Positions 36,549 to 46,633 are shown, counted from the first letter of the stretch. The stretch is DNA of 64,000 bases from Sphingobacteriales bacterium (GCA_016699615.1 CP064984.1:992001-1056000), one strand, 5' to 3'. Program-made: numbers and translations. The notes: generated by a model not told the origin, from the sequence alone.

Positions 36549-37424
36549 ATGAATATTGGAATCTATAGTAGGATATTCAAACCAGAACACCTAGGTTATC
36601 TGAAATATCTAGTTAATAAATTAGAGAAAAACAAGTTCAATATTCTTATACACAAAGATTATAAAGACCAAATAACAAGCTCAAAGACAATACAAGCACT
36701 ACAAACATTTCAACAACAAACAGAAATAAAAAAACTAGATTTAATTATTGCTATTGGTGGCGATGGAACAATCTTAGACACGCTTCATTTTGTAAGAGAT
36801 ACCAATATTCCAGTTGCAGGCATCAATATGGGAAGATTGGGTTTTTTGGCAGACATACACAAAGAAGAAATTGATGCATTAGTTCAAGCAATAGTGCAAA
36901 ATAACTACACCATAGAGAAAAGAAATTTAATATTTGTAGATAGCAATAAAGCCACATTTGGAGAAATAAATTTTGGGTTAAACGAATTTACCATACACAA
37001 AAAAGATTCTGCATCGATGATTGTCATCCATGTGTATCTAAATGGAGAATTTCTAAACTCATTTTGGGCAGATGGCTTAATTATTGCAACACCAACAGGC
37101 TCAACAGCGTACTCACTAAGTTGTGGTGGCCCAATTATTTTTCCTACAACTAGTTCTTTTGTCATTACACCAGTTGCGCCACACAATTTGAATGCAAGAC
37201 CACTCATTATTCCAGATGATACTGTACTTTCATTTGAGGTAGAAAGTCGTTCAAGCACATTTTTATCTTCTTTAGATTCAAGATTTATTACATTAGATAA
37301 TAGCTATCAAATAGCAGTAAAAAAAGCACCATTCACATTCAATTTAATTCGACTACCAGAGAGCTCATATTTAAAAACATTAAGAGGAAAACTACGCTGG
37401 GGCGAAGACTCTAGAAATTCGTAA
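36549..37424 (+). CDS. nadK: NAD kinase
   Basis: 291 residues. Phosphorylates NAD to NADP with ATP. The G-G-D-G-T motif is near residue 64 and N-M-G-R-L-G-F-L follows near 95. P-T-G-S-T-A-Y-S-L-S-C-G-G-P near residue 181 is the second diagnostic block. Starts 4 bp after the Omp85-like gene, so co-transcribed. The NADK/PorG/uppS/bamA order is a common Bacteroidota arrangement. Confidence 0.94.
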   Translation: MNIGIYSRIFKPEHLGYLKYLVNKLEKNKFNILIHKDYKDQITSSKTIQALQTFQQQTEIKKLDLIIAIGGDGTILDTLHFVRDTNIPVAGINMGRLGFLADIHKEEIDALVQAIVQNNYTIEKRNLIFVDSNKATFGEINFGLNEFTIHKKDSASMIVIHVYLNGEFLNSFWADGLIIATPTGSTAYSLSCGGPIIFPTTSSFVITPVAPHNLNARPLIIPDDTVLSFEVESRSSTFLSSLDSRFITLDNSYQIAVKKAPFTFNLIRLPESSYLKTLRGKLRWGEDSRNS

Positions 37425-37517
37425 CCATAATAATAAAAATCAACTCTTAATGCGTGTTAATTTATCCTAAAACATAAGATAATAAGCATTTTCGCATGAA
37501 TATTCGATTGAAAATCT

Positions 37518-37525
37518 TATATTTG
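37518..37525 (+). promoter_or_regulatory. -7 box of the porG-like gene
   Basis: TATATTTG, 19 nt before the TTG start at 37,545. Gives the envelope block downstream of nadK its own promoter. Confidence 0.5.
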
Positions 37526-37544
37526 CTACCTGAATTTTTTCTCT

Positions 37545-38399
37545 TTGAAGAAAAGCATAAAAATATTATATCTACTGCTATCCATCATTTTGTGTAGCTA
37601 CCATACTAATGCTGTAGCACAAGAAAAAGAATTTGGCGTTTGGGCAGGAACTGCTGTCTTTTTAGGTGATTTAAATCCAAATATGTCGTTTAAAAATGCC
37701 AGAAGCGCTATGGGTGCATTTTTTAGGTATAATTTTAATAATAGAATGTCTGTTAGAACTGGCGTAAATTATGCATTCTTACAAGCAAAAGATAGTTATC
37801 AAAAAAGATATCCTTACCTATTGCATAGAAATCTAAGCTTTAGCTCACAGATAATTGAAGTTGGTGCTACCTATGAAATCAACTTCTTTGCCTATTCTAC
37901 TTCTGGAGAAAGAAAAACTAAAAACTGGACACCATATATCTTTGGTGGTGCAAGCTTATTCTACTACAATCCAACTACAAAACTGAATGGTAATAAATAT
38001 AGATTAGAATATGTTGGCACAGAAGGACAAAAATCTGCAAATATTCAAAGTAGAACAAAAGGGTACAACAGTTATGCATTTGCAATTCCATTTGGCATGG
38101 GCATCAAATACGCATTAAACCAAAATTGGGCACTCAATTTTGAGGTAAGCTCAAGATATGCATTCACAGATTTTATAGATGATGTAAGTGGTGTTTATCC
38201 AGACATAAATGAAATAAATTATTATGGAAATGGTGTTAATCTTGGTGAATTACTTTACGATAGATCTACAGAAGTAGGCACTAAAACAGGAATTACAAAT
38301 AAACAAAGAGGTACAAGTAGCGAAAAAGATAGATTTCTTTTTGTTGGTGTTACATTAACCTATACTATTTTTGAAACTAAATGCCCAAAAGTATTTTAA
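37545..38399 (+). CDS. DUF6089/PorG-like outer-membrane protein
   Basis: 284 residues from a TTG start; no ATG precedes the signal peptide M-K-K-S-I-K-I-L-Y-L, cleaved near A-V-A-Q. The mature part is a beta-barrel with E-F-G-V-W-A-G-T-A and F-L-G-D-L-N-P near its start, the signature of DUF6089. The Porphyromonas gingivalis member, PorG, belongs to the type IX secretion system and its gene also lies next to uppS and an Omp85 gene. The role in protein export is inferred from family and synteny. It fits the presence of a giant type-IX-like substrate in the same window. Confidence 0.78.
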   Translation: MKKSIKILYLLLSIILCSYHTNAVAQEKEFGVWAGTAVFLGDLNPNMSFKNARSAMGAFFRYNFNNRMSVRTGVNYAFLQAKDSYQKRYPYLLHRNLSFSSQIIEVGATYEINFFAYSTSGERKTKNWTPYIFGGASLFYYNPTTKLNGNKYRLEYVGTEGQKSANIQSRTKGYNSYAFAIPFGMGIKYALNQNWALNFEVSSRYAFTDFIDDVSGVYPDINEINYYGNGVNLGELLYDRSTEVGTKTGITNKQRGTSSEKDRFLFVGVTLTYTIFETKCPKVF

Positions 38400-38400
38400 G

Positions 38401-39171
38401 ATGATAAGTAGCAAAGAAGATATACTGACAGATTATAAATCATTAATTAATACAGAAGCATTGCCACAGCATATTGCAATCATCATGGATGGTAATGGTA
38501 GATGGGCAAAACAACAAGGCAAACATAGAGTATTTGGACATAAAAATGGTGTAAAAGCAGTAAGAGACACAACAGAAGCATGTGCAGAAATAGGCGTAAA
38601 ATATCTTACACTATATGCATTCTCTACAGAAAATTGGAATAGACCACAAACAGAAGTTTCAGCACTAATGGAATTATTATTTCTTACAATTAGAAAAGAA
38701 ATAAAAACATTGCAAAAAAACAATATCAGGTTAAATTCAATTGGAAATATACAATTTTTGCCAGAGAGTAGCCAAAAGGCACTTAAAGAAAGTATAGAAG
38801 CTACAAAAAACAATGATAGAATGACATTAACACTTGCATTAAGCTATGGTGCAAGAGAAGAAATTACAACAGCAGTAAAAAATATAGCTCAAAGTGTTAA
38901 AGACAACAACATAAATATCGAAGATATAGACCAAGCATACATTAGCAATCAATTATATACGCACAATATTCCTGATCCAGAACTACTTATTAGAACAAGT
39001 GGCGAGCATAGAATAAGCAATTTCTTATTGTGGCAAATAGCATATACAGAACTTTACTTTACACCAACATTGTGGCCAGATTTTACAAAAGATGATATTT
39101 ACAAAAGTATTTATGAATATCAAAATAGAGAAAGAAGATTTGGAAAAACTAGTGAACAAATTAGCAAATAA
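38401..39171 (+). CDS. uppS: Isoprenyl transferase (undecaprenyl diphosphate synthase)
   Basis: 256 residues from ATG 38,401, directly after the preceding stop. Condenses isopentenyl diphosphate onto farnesyl diphosphate to build the C55 carrier lipid for peptidoglycan and glycan synthesis. Active-site I-M-D-G-N-G-R-W-A near residue 28, Y-A-F-S-T-E-N-W-N-R near 79 and a C-terminal I-R-T-S-G-E-H-R-I-S-N-F segment are all present. A longer frame from TTG 38,371 overlaps the upstream gene and is not supported. bamA starts 19 bp downstream. Confidence 0.94.
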   Translation: MISSKEDILTDYKSLINTEALPQHIAIIMDGNGRWAKQQGKHRVFGHKNGVKAVRDTTEACAEIGVKYLTLYAFSTENWNRPQTEVSALMELLFLTIRKEIKTLQKNNIRLNSIGNIQFLPESSQKALKESIEATKNNDRMTLTLALSYGAREEITTAVKNIAQSVKDNNINIEDIDQAYISNQLYTHNIPDPELLIRTSGEHRISNFLLWQIAYTELYFTPTLWPDFTKDDIYKSIYEYQNRERRFGKTSEQISK

Positions 39172-39190
39172 CATTACATACAAAGCATCA

Positions 39191-41881
39191 ATGAATAAAA
39201 AATCATATTATATCTTCTGTTTAATTCTTACTACCATTCTGAGTTTTAACAATACTTTTGCACAAGAAACAGAGCCAACAAAAACTTCTGATAATGTTTT
39301 TATACTTGATTATAAGAAACCACAGACTTTTACTATCGAAGCAGTAGAAATAATTGGCACAACTTATTTAGATAAAAATATCATTAGATCTTTGAGTGGA
39401 CTAAAAGTTGGGAGTACAATTACAGTTCCAGGCGATGATATATCAAAAGCAATAAAAAGCTTATGGAAGCAAGGACTTTTTGGTGATATCCAAGTTCAAG
39501 CATCAAAAATAGTTGGTGATAAAATATACTTAGACATAGTTGTAGAAGAAAAACCAAGACTAAACACAATTACAATTCTAGGTATTAAAAAAGGCGAAAA
39601 AGAAGACATTGCCAAAAAATTGGACGCACTAAGAGCAAAACCAATCACAGAAGCATTAAAAGCAAATATCAAAAGTATTGTTGCAGATTTTTACGAAGAA
39701 AAATCTTATCTATATCCAATTGTTGATGTTGTAGAATCTAAAGATTCTGGATTAATTAATAGTAATTCAGTCATTGTAAATATTGACAAAGGCCCAAAAG
39801 TAACGATCAACTCAGTACATATTGATGGAAGAGAAAATGTAGAAGTAGCCAAGATTAGAAAAATAATGAAGAACACCAAAGAAAGTACAAAAATAGATCT
39901 TGGGTATGATGCTAATCCACAATATTCTAAAAAGCAAAAAATAAAAAACACACTATATACACTTAGCAACCTAAACTTTGCTTCAGTAAAGGATTTCTTA
40001 GCAGATAGATTTAGAATTACTTTCAAAGGAAATAAATATAATGAAGCCAAATATGAAGAAGACAAAATAAACCTTATCAACTATTATAATACATTAGGCT
40101 ACAGAGATGCTAAAATAATCTCAGATACTGTAATTAATAACAAGCTAGGAACAGTAGATATAAACATCAAAATAGAAGAAGGACATAAATATTATTTTGG
40201 AGATATTACTTTCAAAGGCAATTCTAAGTATAGTGATGAAGTGCTTCACAAACAATTAGGTATCAAAAAAGGAGATATCTATAATCTAGAGCAACTACAA
40301 AAAAGAATAAATGGCGATATGGAAAATGGCGATATCAGCTCATTATATTATGATGATGGCTATCTATTCTTTAATATAAATCCAGTTGAAGTTGCTGTAA
40401 GAAATAACGACACTATTGATATCGAACTTAGAGTATATGAAGGCGCTCAGGCAACAATAAAAAACATTATCATCGAAGGAAATGATAAAACAAATGAGCA
40501 TGTAATAAGAAGAGAATTAAGAACTATACCAGGCGATAAATTTAGTAGAAGCAATCTAATTCGTTCTCAAAGAGAATTAGCCAACTTAGGCTTCATTGAT
40601 CCACAAGAAACTCAAGTAGTACCTATCCCAAATCCATCTGATGGAACTGTAGATATAAAATATACCATAAAAGAAAAATCTGCTGACCAAATTGAGCTTT
40701 CTGCTGGTTGGGGCGGACAAAGTGGAGGATTAATTGGTACTTTAGGACTTAGATTCAACAATTTCTCACTGAGAAATATGTTTAGAAAAGGCACATGGTC
40801 GCCATTGCCAACTGGTGATGGACAACAATTTGCACTTAGAGTAGAAACAAATGGAAAGAGATATCAAAACTATAATTTCTCATTTACGGAGCCTTGGTTA
40901 GGTGGCAAAAAACCAAATGCATTTACATTCGCAGCATTTCGTTCAAGATTACAAGAGGTTTTAAATAAACAAGTATTAGGAAATCAAATAACAAATGGTT
41001 TGTCTGTATCAATTGGTACAAGGTTAAAAAAACCAGATGATTATTTCATATTCCAAGCATCAGCAGATTACTATGGATATTCATTAAATAATTTTGGTGG
41101 TAGATATTATGTAAATGGGAATCCACTTACTGATGGTAAGTTCAACAACTTAAACTTTAAGCTTGCACTTTCTAGAAATTCAGTGAATAATCCAACATTC
41201 CCAACTTCTGGTTCAAATGTATCTATGTCTGTACAGTTTACGCCACCTTATTCATTGTTCAGAGGAAAAGATGTAGACTATAGCGAACAAACAGATGCAC
41301 AAAAATTCAAATGGTTAGAATATCATAAATGGAGAATAAACATGGAATGGTACACACCAATTTCTAAAAGCCCAACAAAGCCATTAGTACTTAAACTAGC
41401 TGCGAAATTTGGATACTTAGGTGCATACAATAAAAATATTGGTGTTACACCATTTGAGCGTTTCCAATTAGGTGGAAATGGTATACCAAACAACGTTACC
41501 TTATTTGGTACTACAATCTTAGCACAAAGAGGTTACGAAGGTCCATATTCTAACGAAGGTGGCGACCCAATATTTAATAAATTCTTGTTAGAATTAAGAT
41601 ATCCATTCTCATTAAATCCAACAGCAACAGTATATGGTGTGTTATTTGCAGAAGCAGCAAATACTTATCAATCTATAAAAGACTATAATCCATTTAAACT
41701 TAAAAAGAGTGTAGGTGTTGGTATCAGAGCAATTCTTCCAATGTTTGGTTTAATTGGTATCGATTATGGTGTAAGATTTGATAATGCAAACGGTAGTTCA
41801 TTCAATTCAACATCTGGATTTTTTGACTATATTGGCAAAAATGGAAACATTACATTCATCCTAGGTTTTGAGCCAGAATAA
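39191..41881 (+). CDS. bamA: Outer-membrane protein assembly factor BamA
   Basis: 896 residues from ATG 39,191 (M-N-K-K-S-Y-Y); the signal peptide ends near F-A-Q-E. Five POTRA domains occupy residues of about 45-500, with periodic G-N/G-T and E-G-x-K-Y-Y-F-G-D-I patterns. A 16-stranded Omp85 barrel follows, containing N-F-S-F-T-E-P-W-L-G-G-K and R-G-Y-E-G motifs. The C terminus G-F-E-P-E is as in other Bacteroidota BamA proteins. Folds and inserts barrels into the outer membrane; the following skp genes encode the matching periplasmic chaperones. Confidence 0.95.
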   Translation: MNKKSYYIFCLILTTILSFNNTFAQETEPTKTSDNVFILDYKKPQTFTIEAVEIIGTTYLDKNIIRSLSGLKVGSTITVPGDDISKAIKSLWKQGLFGDIQVQASKIVGDKIYLDIVVEEKPRLNTITILGIKKGEKEDIAKKLDALRAKPITEALKANIKSIVADFYEEKSYLYPIVDVVESKDSGLINSNSVIVNIDKGPKVTINSVHIDGRENVEVAKIRKIMKNTKESTKIDLGYDANPQYSKKQKIKNTLYTLSNLNFASVKDFLADRFRITFKGNKYNEAKYEEDKINLINYYNTLGYRDAKIISDTVINNKLGTVDINIKIEEGHKYYFGDITFKGNSKYSDEVLHKQLGIKKGDIYNLEQLQKRINGDMENGDISSLYYDDGYLFFNINPVEVAVRNNDTIDIELRVYEGAQATIKNIIIEGNDKTNEHVIRRELRTIPGDKFSRSNLIRSQRELANLGFIDPQETQVVPIPNPSDGTVDIKYTIKEKSADQIELSAGWGGQSGGLIGTLGLRFNNFSLRNMFRKGTWSPLPTGDGQQFALRVETNGKRYQNYNFSFTEPWLGGKKPNAFTFAAFRSRLQEVLNKQVLGNQITNGLSVSIGTRLKKPDDYFIFQASADYYGYSLNNFGGRYYVNGNPLTDGKFNNLNFKLALSRNSVNNPTFPTSGSNVSMSVQFTPPYSLFRGKDVDYSEQTDAQKFKWLEYHKWRINMEWYTPISKSPTKPLVLKLAAKFGYLGAYNKNIGVTPFERFQLGGNGIPNNVTLFGTTILAQRGYEGPYSNEGGDPIFNKFLLELRYPFSLNPTATVYGVLFAEAANTYQSIKDYNPFKLKKSVGVGIRAILPMFGLIGIDYGVRFDNANGSSFNSTSGFFDYIGKNGNITFILGFEPE

Positions 41882-41931
41882 AAGTTTGGTACGAATATTG
41901 GAATATATAATTCAAATTTAAAAAAGATAAA

Positions 41932-42444
41932 ATGAAAAAAGTAACTTTAATCATCGCAGTATTTGCAATTTCTATTTGTGGTGCATTTGCTCAAAGGTTT
42001 GCTTATGTAGATACTAAGTATATTTTAGATAAAATGCCAGAATATAAAAAAGCACAAGCTACCTTAGATGAGCAAGCTGCGCAATGGCAAAAAGAAATAG
42101 ACAACAAGTCTGAACAGCTAAAAAAGATGTACACAAAATACCAAGCTGAAGAATTTTTGCTATCTGCAGATTTGAAAAAACAAAGAGAAGATGAAATCAT
42201 CAAAGCTGAAGATGAAATTCAAGAATTACAAAAAAAACGTTTCGGATATAGTGGCGATTTGTTCACTAAAAGACAAGAACTAGTTCAGCCTGTGCAAGAC
42301 AAAGTATTTGATGCTGTACAAAAAATTGCAGAACAACGCGCTTACGATTTTATTTTCGACAAAGCATCTGGTGGCGCAACTATGTTGTACACCAATCCAA
42401 AATATGATGTAAGTGAAGAAGTATTAAAAAAACTAGGATTATAA
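41932..42444 (+). CDS. skp: Skp/OmpH periplasmic chaperone, first copy
   Basis: 170 residues. The signal peptide is cleaved near G-A-F-A-Q, then R-F-A-Y-V-D-T-K-Y-I-L begins the Skp body. Residues 50-130 form a charged coiled coil (the tentacles), and the chain ends in a small beta element. Skp trimers escort unfolded barrels from SecYEG to BamA. Directly follows bamA and precedes a second, diverged copy, a normal Bacteroidota duplication. Confidence 0.92.
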   Translation: MKKVTLIIAVFAISICGAFAQRFAYVDTKYILDKMPEYKKAQATLDEQAAQWQKEIDNKSEQLKKMYTKYQAEEFLLSADLKKQREDEIIKAEDEIQELQKKRFGYSGDLFTKRQELVQPVQDKVFDAVQKIAEQRAYDFIFDKASGGATMLYTNPKYDVSEEVLKKLGL

Positions 42445-42503
42445 TAAAAATAAATAATTATACCATCATTAAATAAATTAATTAATCAAATCAATACAAA
42501 AAA

Positions 42504-43055
42504 ATGAAAAAAATTATCACAGTATTAGCGTTTTTAATTGCCTTATCAAGCACATCATTAGCTCAAAATAAGTTTGGCTACATGAATTCCTTAGAGCTTA
42601 TCTCATTAATGCCAGAAACACAAGTAGCAGACTCATCTTTACAAAAATATGCTTTTGAATTACAAACTTTAATGGAAAAGATGTATAAAGAATATGATAC
42701 AAAAGCAAACGATGCAGCAACTAAAAAACAAAAAGGATTGCTAACACCAGAACAAGAAGAAGTTGTACTTATTGAGCTTCAAGACTTAGAAAAAAGAATT
42801 AATGATTTTCAAAGTTCTGCAGAAGAAAAAGTAGAAACAAAAAGACAAAAAGCATATGATCCAATTCTTAAGAAAGCAAATGATGCAATAAAAACTGTAG
42901 CAAAAGCAAATGGATATACTTACATTTTTGATACAAGTGCACAAGCTTTATTATATGCTGTTGAAGGTGATGATATTATTGAATTAGTAAAAAAACAATT
43001 AAACATCCAAGCACCTAAAACTACTGCACCTAAAACTACTACTGCTCCAAAATAA
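42504..43055 (+). CDS. Skp/OmpH periplasmic chaperone, second copy
   Basis: 183 residues. Signal peptide to S-L-A-Q, then N-K-F-G-Y-M-N-S-L-E-L-I. It shares the coiled-coil middle of the first copy but diverges in sequence. The C terminus is a low-complexity A-P-K-T-T repeat absent from the first copy, possibly a flexible tail. murI begins 8 bp downstream, so it sits in the same operon. Confidence 0.9.
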   Translation: MKKIITVLAFLIALSSTSLAQNKFGYMNSLELISLMPETQVADSSLQKYAFELQTLMEKMYKEYDTKANDAATKKQKGLLTPEQEEVVLIELQDLEKRINDFQSSAEEKVETKRQKAYDPILKKANDAIKTVAKANGYTYIFDTSAQALLYAVEGDDIIELVKKQLNIQAPKTTAPKTTTAPK

Positions 43056-43063
43056 TTTATAGA

Positions 43064-43873
43064 ATGGATTTTAATTATCCTATCGGAATATTTGATTCAG
43101 GTATTGGCGGCCTAACGGTCGCCAATGCTATTTTAAAACAATTGCCAAACGAGCATATTGTTTATTTTGGTGATACAGCACACTTGCCTTATGGTGATAA
43201 ATCTGCTGATGCCATAAAATCTTATGCTAAGAAAATAGGCAATTTTTTAGTTGATAAACATGCAAAAATAATTGTGATTGCATGCAACACAGCTTCTTCT
43301 GTTGCGTATGATTTACTAACCAAATCTACACCAGAGCATGTACAAATTATCAATGTGATAGACCCAGTTGTACATTATATCATTCAGAAAAAATATAAAA
43401 AAGTTGGTGTAATTGGTACACAAGGAACTATTAAATCAAATATCTATCAACAAAAAATACATTTGCAAGATAGTAGTATAAAAGTGCATCAACTTGCTAC
43501 ACCATTGCTTGCTCCAATGATTGAATCTGGTTTTGTACATGGACAAATTAGTGATTTGGTTATTGAAGAATATTTACAACATGCAAATTTACAAGACATA
43601 GATACTTTAATTTTAGGCTGTACGCACTACCCATTGATAAAAAAAGAAATAGAACATTATTACAATAAACATAATAAAAATGTGGAGGTGCTTGCTACTA
43701 ATGAAATTGTAGGTAAGTATGTAAAACAATTTATGATAGAAAATGGTTTATTGAATGTTGCAGACACTGCAGCAAAACATAGTTTCTATGTATCAGATTA
43801 TTCAGATACTTTTGCCAAAACAACTAACCTTTTCTTCGGTAAGAAAATAGAACTAAAAGCAATAAAGTTATAG
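43064..43873 (+). CDS. murI: Glutamate racemase
   Basis: 269 residues. Makes D-glutamate for peptidoglycan. The D-S-G-I-G-G loop lies near residue 10, P-Y-G-D-K near 43, the first catalytic cysteine in A-C-N-T-A-S near 76, and the second in G-C-T-H-Y-P near 188. Last gene of the envelope block. Its stop lies one base from that of the convergent GMC oxidoreductase gene, with no visible terminator between them. Confidence 0.95.
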   Translation: MDFNYPIGIFDSGIGGLTVANAILKQLPNEHIVYFGDTAHLPYGDKSADAIKSYAKKIGNFLVDKHAKIIVIACNTASSVAYDLLTKSTPEHVQIINVIDPVVHYIIQKKYKKVGVIGTQGTIKSNIYQQKIHLQDSSIKVHQLATPLLAPMIESGFVHGQISDLVIEEYLQHANLQDIDTLILGCTHYPLIKKEIEHYYNKHNKNVEVLATNEIVGKYVKQFMIENGLLNVADTAAKHSFYVSDYSDTFAKTTNLFFGKKIELKAIKL

Positions 43874-43874
43874 A

Positions 43875-45443
43875 CTACCCTTTATTTGGAATTTTACTCA
43901 TGGCACGTTCTGTAATTGCTGTAATACTCAAACTTGGATTTACACCAGGATTTGCTGAAATCATAGCACCATCACAAACCATCATATTCTGATAATTAAA
44001 CACTTTGTTTTCTTTATCAATTACTCCAGATTGTGCATCTTTTCCCATACATGCACCACCTAAAATATGTGCTGTAGTTGGAATGCCAAACAATGTTTCA
44101 GAACTCATTACCATTGCTTTTCCATCTACAATTTTTTCTACTTCGTGTGCAAGTTCTTGTGCTTTTGGATTGAATGCTGTTGGTGCTGGTCCATTATCCA
44201 TATTTGTTTTCATGCCACCAAACATATTTCTTTTAAAACGCAAAGTAGAATCTATACTTTCCATATATAATAATATTTGTGTGCGTTTACTCCAATCATC
44301 CACAAAAAATGCTTTTAAATTATTAATTGGGTTTAGTATAAAATCTTTAATCATATTAAATAACCTTACCACAATATTTTTGCCAGTAACCATTGGCGCC
44401 ATAAATATGCGCCAAAATCCTGATCCTTCTGAATATTTTACAGGTTCTATATGTCTATGTTCATCAATGTGAATGATAGAACCAATAGCTATGCCTTCTG
44501 AGAATGAAATATTTTTATCAAAAGTTGTAACACCTATTAAGCTTTCAGAGTTAGTTCTAATTCCAGAGCCTACTGTATCTGATAGGTTTGGCAATGATGT
44601 GTCTTTTAATTTTAATAATAAATCTACTGTACCTAATACGCCACCAGAAAAAATTACACCTTTAGTTTTTACACTATATTTTTTTGCAAAATAGGATAAA
44701 GAATCTTTGAATTTAATTTCATAACCTGCACTTCCATCATTAGATAATGGAACAACATCATAGACTATTTTTTCTGCTAAAATTTTTGCACCTAGTTGTT
44801 GTGCTAGATATAAATAATTTTTGTCCAAGGTATTTTTTGCATTAAATCTACAACCAATCATACAACCACCACATAGATTGCAACCTGTTCTGCTTGGTCC
44901 TTTTCCATCAAAATATGGATCTGGCACAGTTATATCTTTCTTGCCAAAATAAACAGCAACATTGGTTTTGTCAAAAGCATCTGGTCGTCCTATATTTGTT
45001 GCTAATTGCTGCATTACTTTGTCGCTTTTGCTCATGAATGGATTTCTTTCAGCACCCAACATTTTTAATGCAGTTTGATAAAATGGTTTTAAGTCTTCTT
45101 CCCAGTTTTCTAAGCCATTCCAGTGTCCAGAATTATAAAATTCTGATTTTGGTATAGGCAATGTATTGGCATATACTAAAGAACCACCACCAACGCCAAC
45201 ACCACTTACAATTGCAACATGACGATAGAATGTAAGCTTAAATAAGCCTTGCAATCCAAGTTTTGGCATCCACATCCATTTGCGCAAATTCCAGTTTGTT
45301 TTAGCAAAATCTTCTGGTTTGTTAAACCATTTTCCTTTCTCTATGACTAATACTTTATAGCCTTTTTCTGAAAGCCGAAGCGCTGATACTGAACCACCAA
45401 ATCCACTACCTATAATTACATAATCATATTCTACATTTTCCAT
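43875..45443 (-). CDS. GMC-family FAD oxidoreductase (cholesterol-oxidase-like)
   Basis: 522 residues. The N-terminal FAD-binding motif is I-I-G-S-G-F-G-G-S-V (residues 10-19), and the second FAD block is V-G-V-G-G-G-S-L-V-Y near 83. A Cys-rich segment, G-C-N-L-C-G-G-C-M-I-G-C near residue 190, is characteristic of the bacterial GMC subgroup containing cholesterol-oxidase-like proteins. The C terminus has the conserved H-I-L-G-G-A-C-M and N-P-G-V-N-P-S-L-S-I-T. The substrate is probably an alcohol or sterol-like molecule but is unknown. Transcribed toward murI. Confidence 0.85.
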   Translation of the reverse strand: MENVEYDYVIIGSGFGGSVSALRLSEKGYKVLVIEKGKWFNKPEDFAKTNWNLRKWMWMPKLGLQGLFKLTFYRHVAIVSGVGVGGGSLVYANTLPIPKSEFYNSGHWNGLENWEEDLKPFYQTALKMLGAERNPFMSKSDKVMQQLATNIGRPDAFDKTNVAVYFGKKDITVPDPYFDGKGPSRTGCNLCGGCMIGCRFNAKNTLDKNYLYLAQQLGAKILAEKIVYDVVPLSNDGSAGYEIKFKDSLSYFAKKYSVKTKGVIFSGGVLGTVDLLLKLKDTSLPNLSDTVGSGIRTNSESLIGVTTFDKNISFSEGIAIGSIIHIDEHRHIEPVKYSEGSGFWRIFMAPMVTGKNIVVRLFNMIKDFILNPINNLKAFFVDDWSKRTQILLYMESIDSTLRFKRNMFGGMKTNMDNGPAPTAFNPKAQELAHEVEKIVDGKAMVMSSETLFGIPTTAHILGGACMGKDAQSGVIDKENKVFNYQNMMVCDGAMISANPGVNPSLSITAITERAMSKIPNKG

Positions 45444-45493
45444 ATACTAATTTAGGAAAATAAATTTATAATTAAATTAATGTTTGTAATTTA

Positions 45494-46633
45494 TTAAGAC
45501 AATCTAAGTACGTTTCTCATCCATGGTTCAGGAATTTCTCCGTTTCTGGCTGTATTGTAATCTTCGTACGTACATGGAATAAGATGATATATAGTGCTTT
45601 CGTTTCTTTTTACAGGAATTTTCATCCACCATCTTTCTGTTTTTTTGCTTTTTAAGAAAGTAAAATACTCACTATCTATACTAGTTGTATAATGATAGAA
45701 ATTATCTTCGCTTGTAATTGGATAATCTTGTTTTCTTAGTTTTACACCTTCAATAAAATACCATACCATTTGCGCAACTTGATGTGCCGTAATGCCTTTT
45801 ATATCTTCATTTGGATTGAAATTATAAAACCCAATTGAGTTTAGCATATCACTCATGCCTGCAAAACGTGCTAGCATGCATGCTTCATCTCCAAATAGTC
45901 CATTTGGTGATGGTGCTTTTTGTGCAGGTGCATCTGAATATCTGATTGCATTAATATCAAAACTTACTAAATCTGCTTCTCTAATTAATGGTTCTGCTTC
46001 AAATATATTTTGCCTTATTTTGCCTACTCTTAATGCATCAAATTGATAATTATGGATTATTTCTTGTATGCTTTTCTTTATAAAGTAAGATTGATATCCA
46101 ACTAAATTATATCTTTTTAGATAATCTGTTTTTAGTATATCATAAATATATCTTTTATAATTGTCTTCTTGGTTGTCTTCTATATCTATATTTGAGCTAA
46201 TTTGTGTGAGTTGTATTTCATTTTCAAAAATCTGATATGCTTGATATTGTGCTAGTGTGAATGAAATATCTCCACCAAGAATAATTATTTTCAAATTATT
46301 TTTAAAAGCATCTTTTATTGTTTCTGCAACTGCTACCAAAGTATCTTGATATGTAGTTCCTGCTTTGATATTACCTAAGTCTACTATTTTTGTTTGTTCG
46401 AAAAATGGTGCGTAGCTATATAGTTTTTTTCTAATAACATTTGGTGCTAGTTCTGTTCCTTTATTTTCTACATATCCTCTAAAATCTTCTATTCCTAGTA
46501 GTGCAATATCATAAGTTTCTATGTCTTCGGTATTCAATTTATAGAATGCAACATTACTATCTAATTGTTGATTTTGCAGAAGCAAATCATGGTATAATTC
46601 TTTTGGAATAGGCTGGACGAAATCAAAAAACAT
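45494..46633 (-). CDS. Arginase-superfamily protein (formimidoylglutamase-like), degenerate metal sites
   Basis: 379 residues, resembling the Bacteroidota formimidoylglutamase-type branch of the arginase/agmatinase fold. The ureohydrolase core is recognisable: I-I-L-G-G-D-I-S-F-T near residue 95 and S-F-D-I-N-A-I-R near 224. Key manganese ligands are altered. The usual G-G-D-H is G-G-D-I, the D-A-H-x-D block is replaced by S-S-N-I-D-I-E-D, and the S-x-D-x-D-x-x-D-P block is S-F-D-I-N-A-I. It may therefore be catalytically inactive or have changed chemistry. No other histidine-degradation gene is nearby. Confidence 0.7.
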   Translation of the reverse strand: MFFDFVQPIPKELYHDLLLQNQQLDSNVAFYKLNTEDIETYDIALLGIEDFRGYVENKGTELAPNVIRKKLYSYAPFFEQTKIVDLGNIKAGTTYQDTLVAVAETIKDAFKNNLKIIILGGDISFTLAQYQAYQIFENEIQLTQISSNIDIEDNQEDNYKRYIYDILKTDYLKRYNLVGYQSYFIKKSIQEIIHNYQFDALRVGKIRQNIFEAEPLIREADLVSFDINAIRYSDAPAQKAPSPNGLFGDEACMLARFAGMSDMLNSIGFYNFNPNEDIKGITAHQVAQMVWYFIEGVKLRKQDYPITSEDNFYHYTTSIDSEYFTFLKSKKTERWWMKIPVKRNESTIYHLIPCTYEDYNTARNGEIPEPWMRNVLRLS

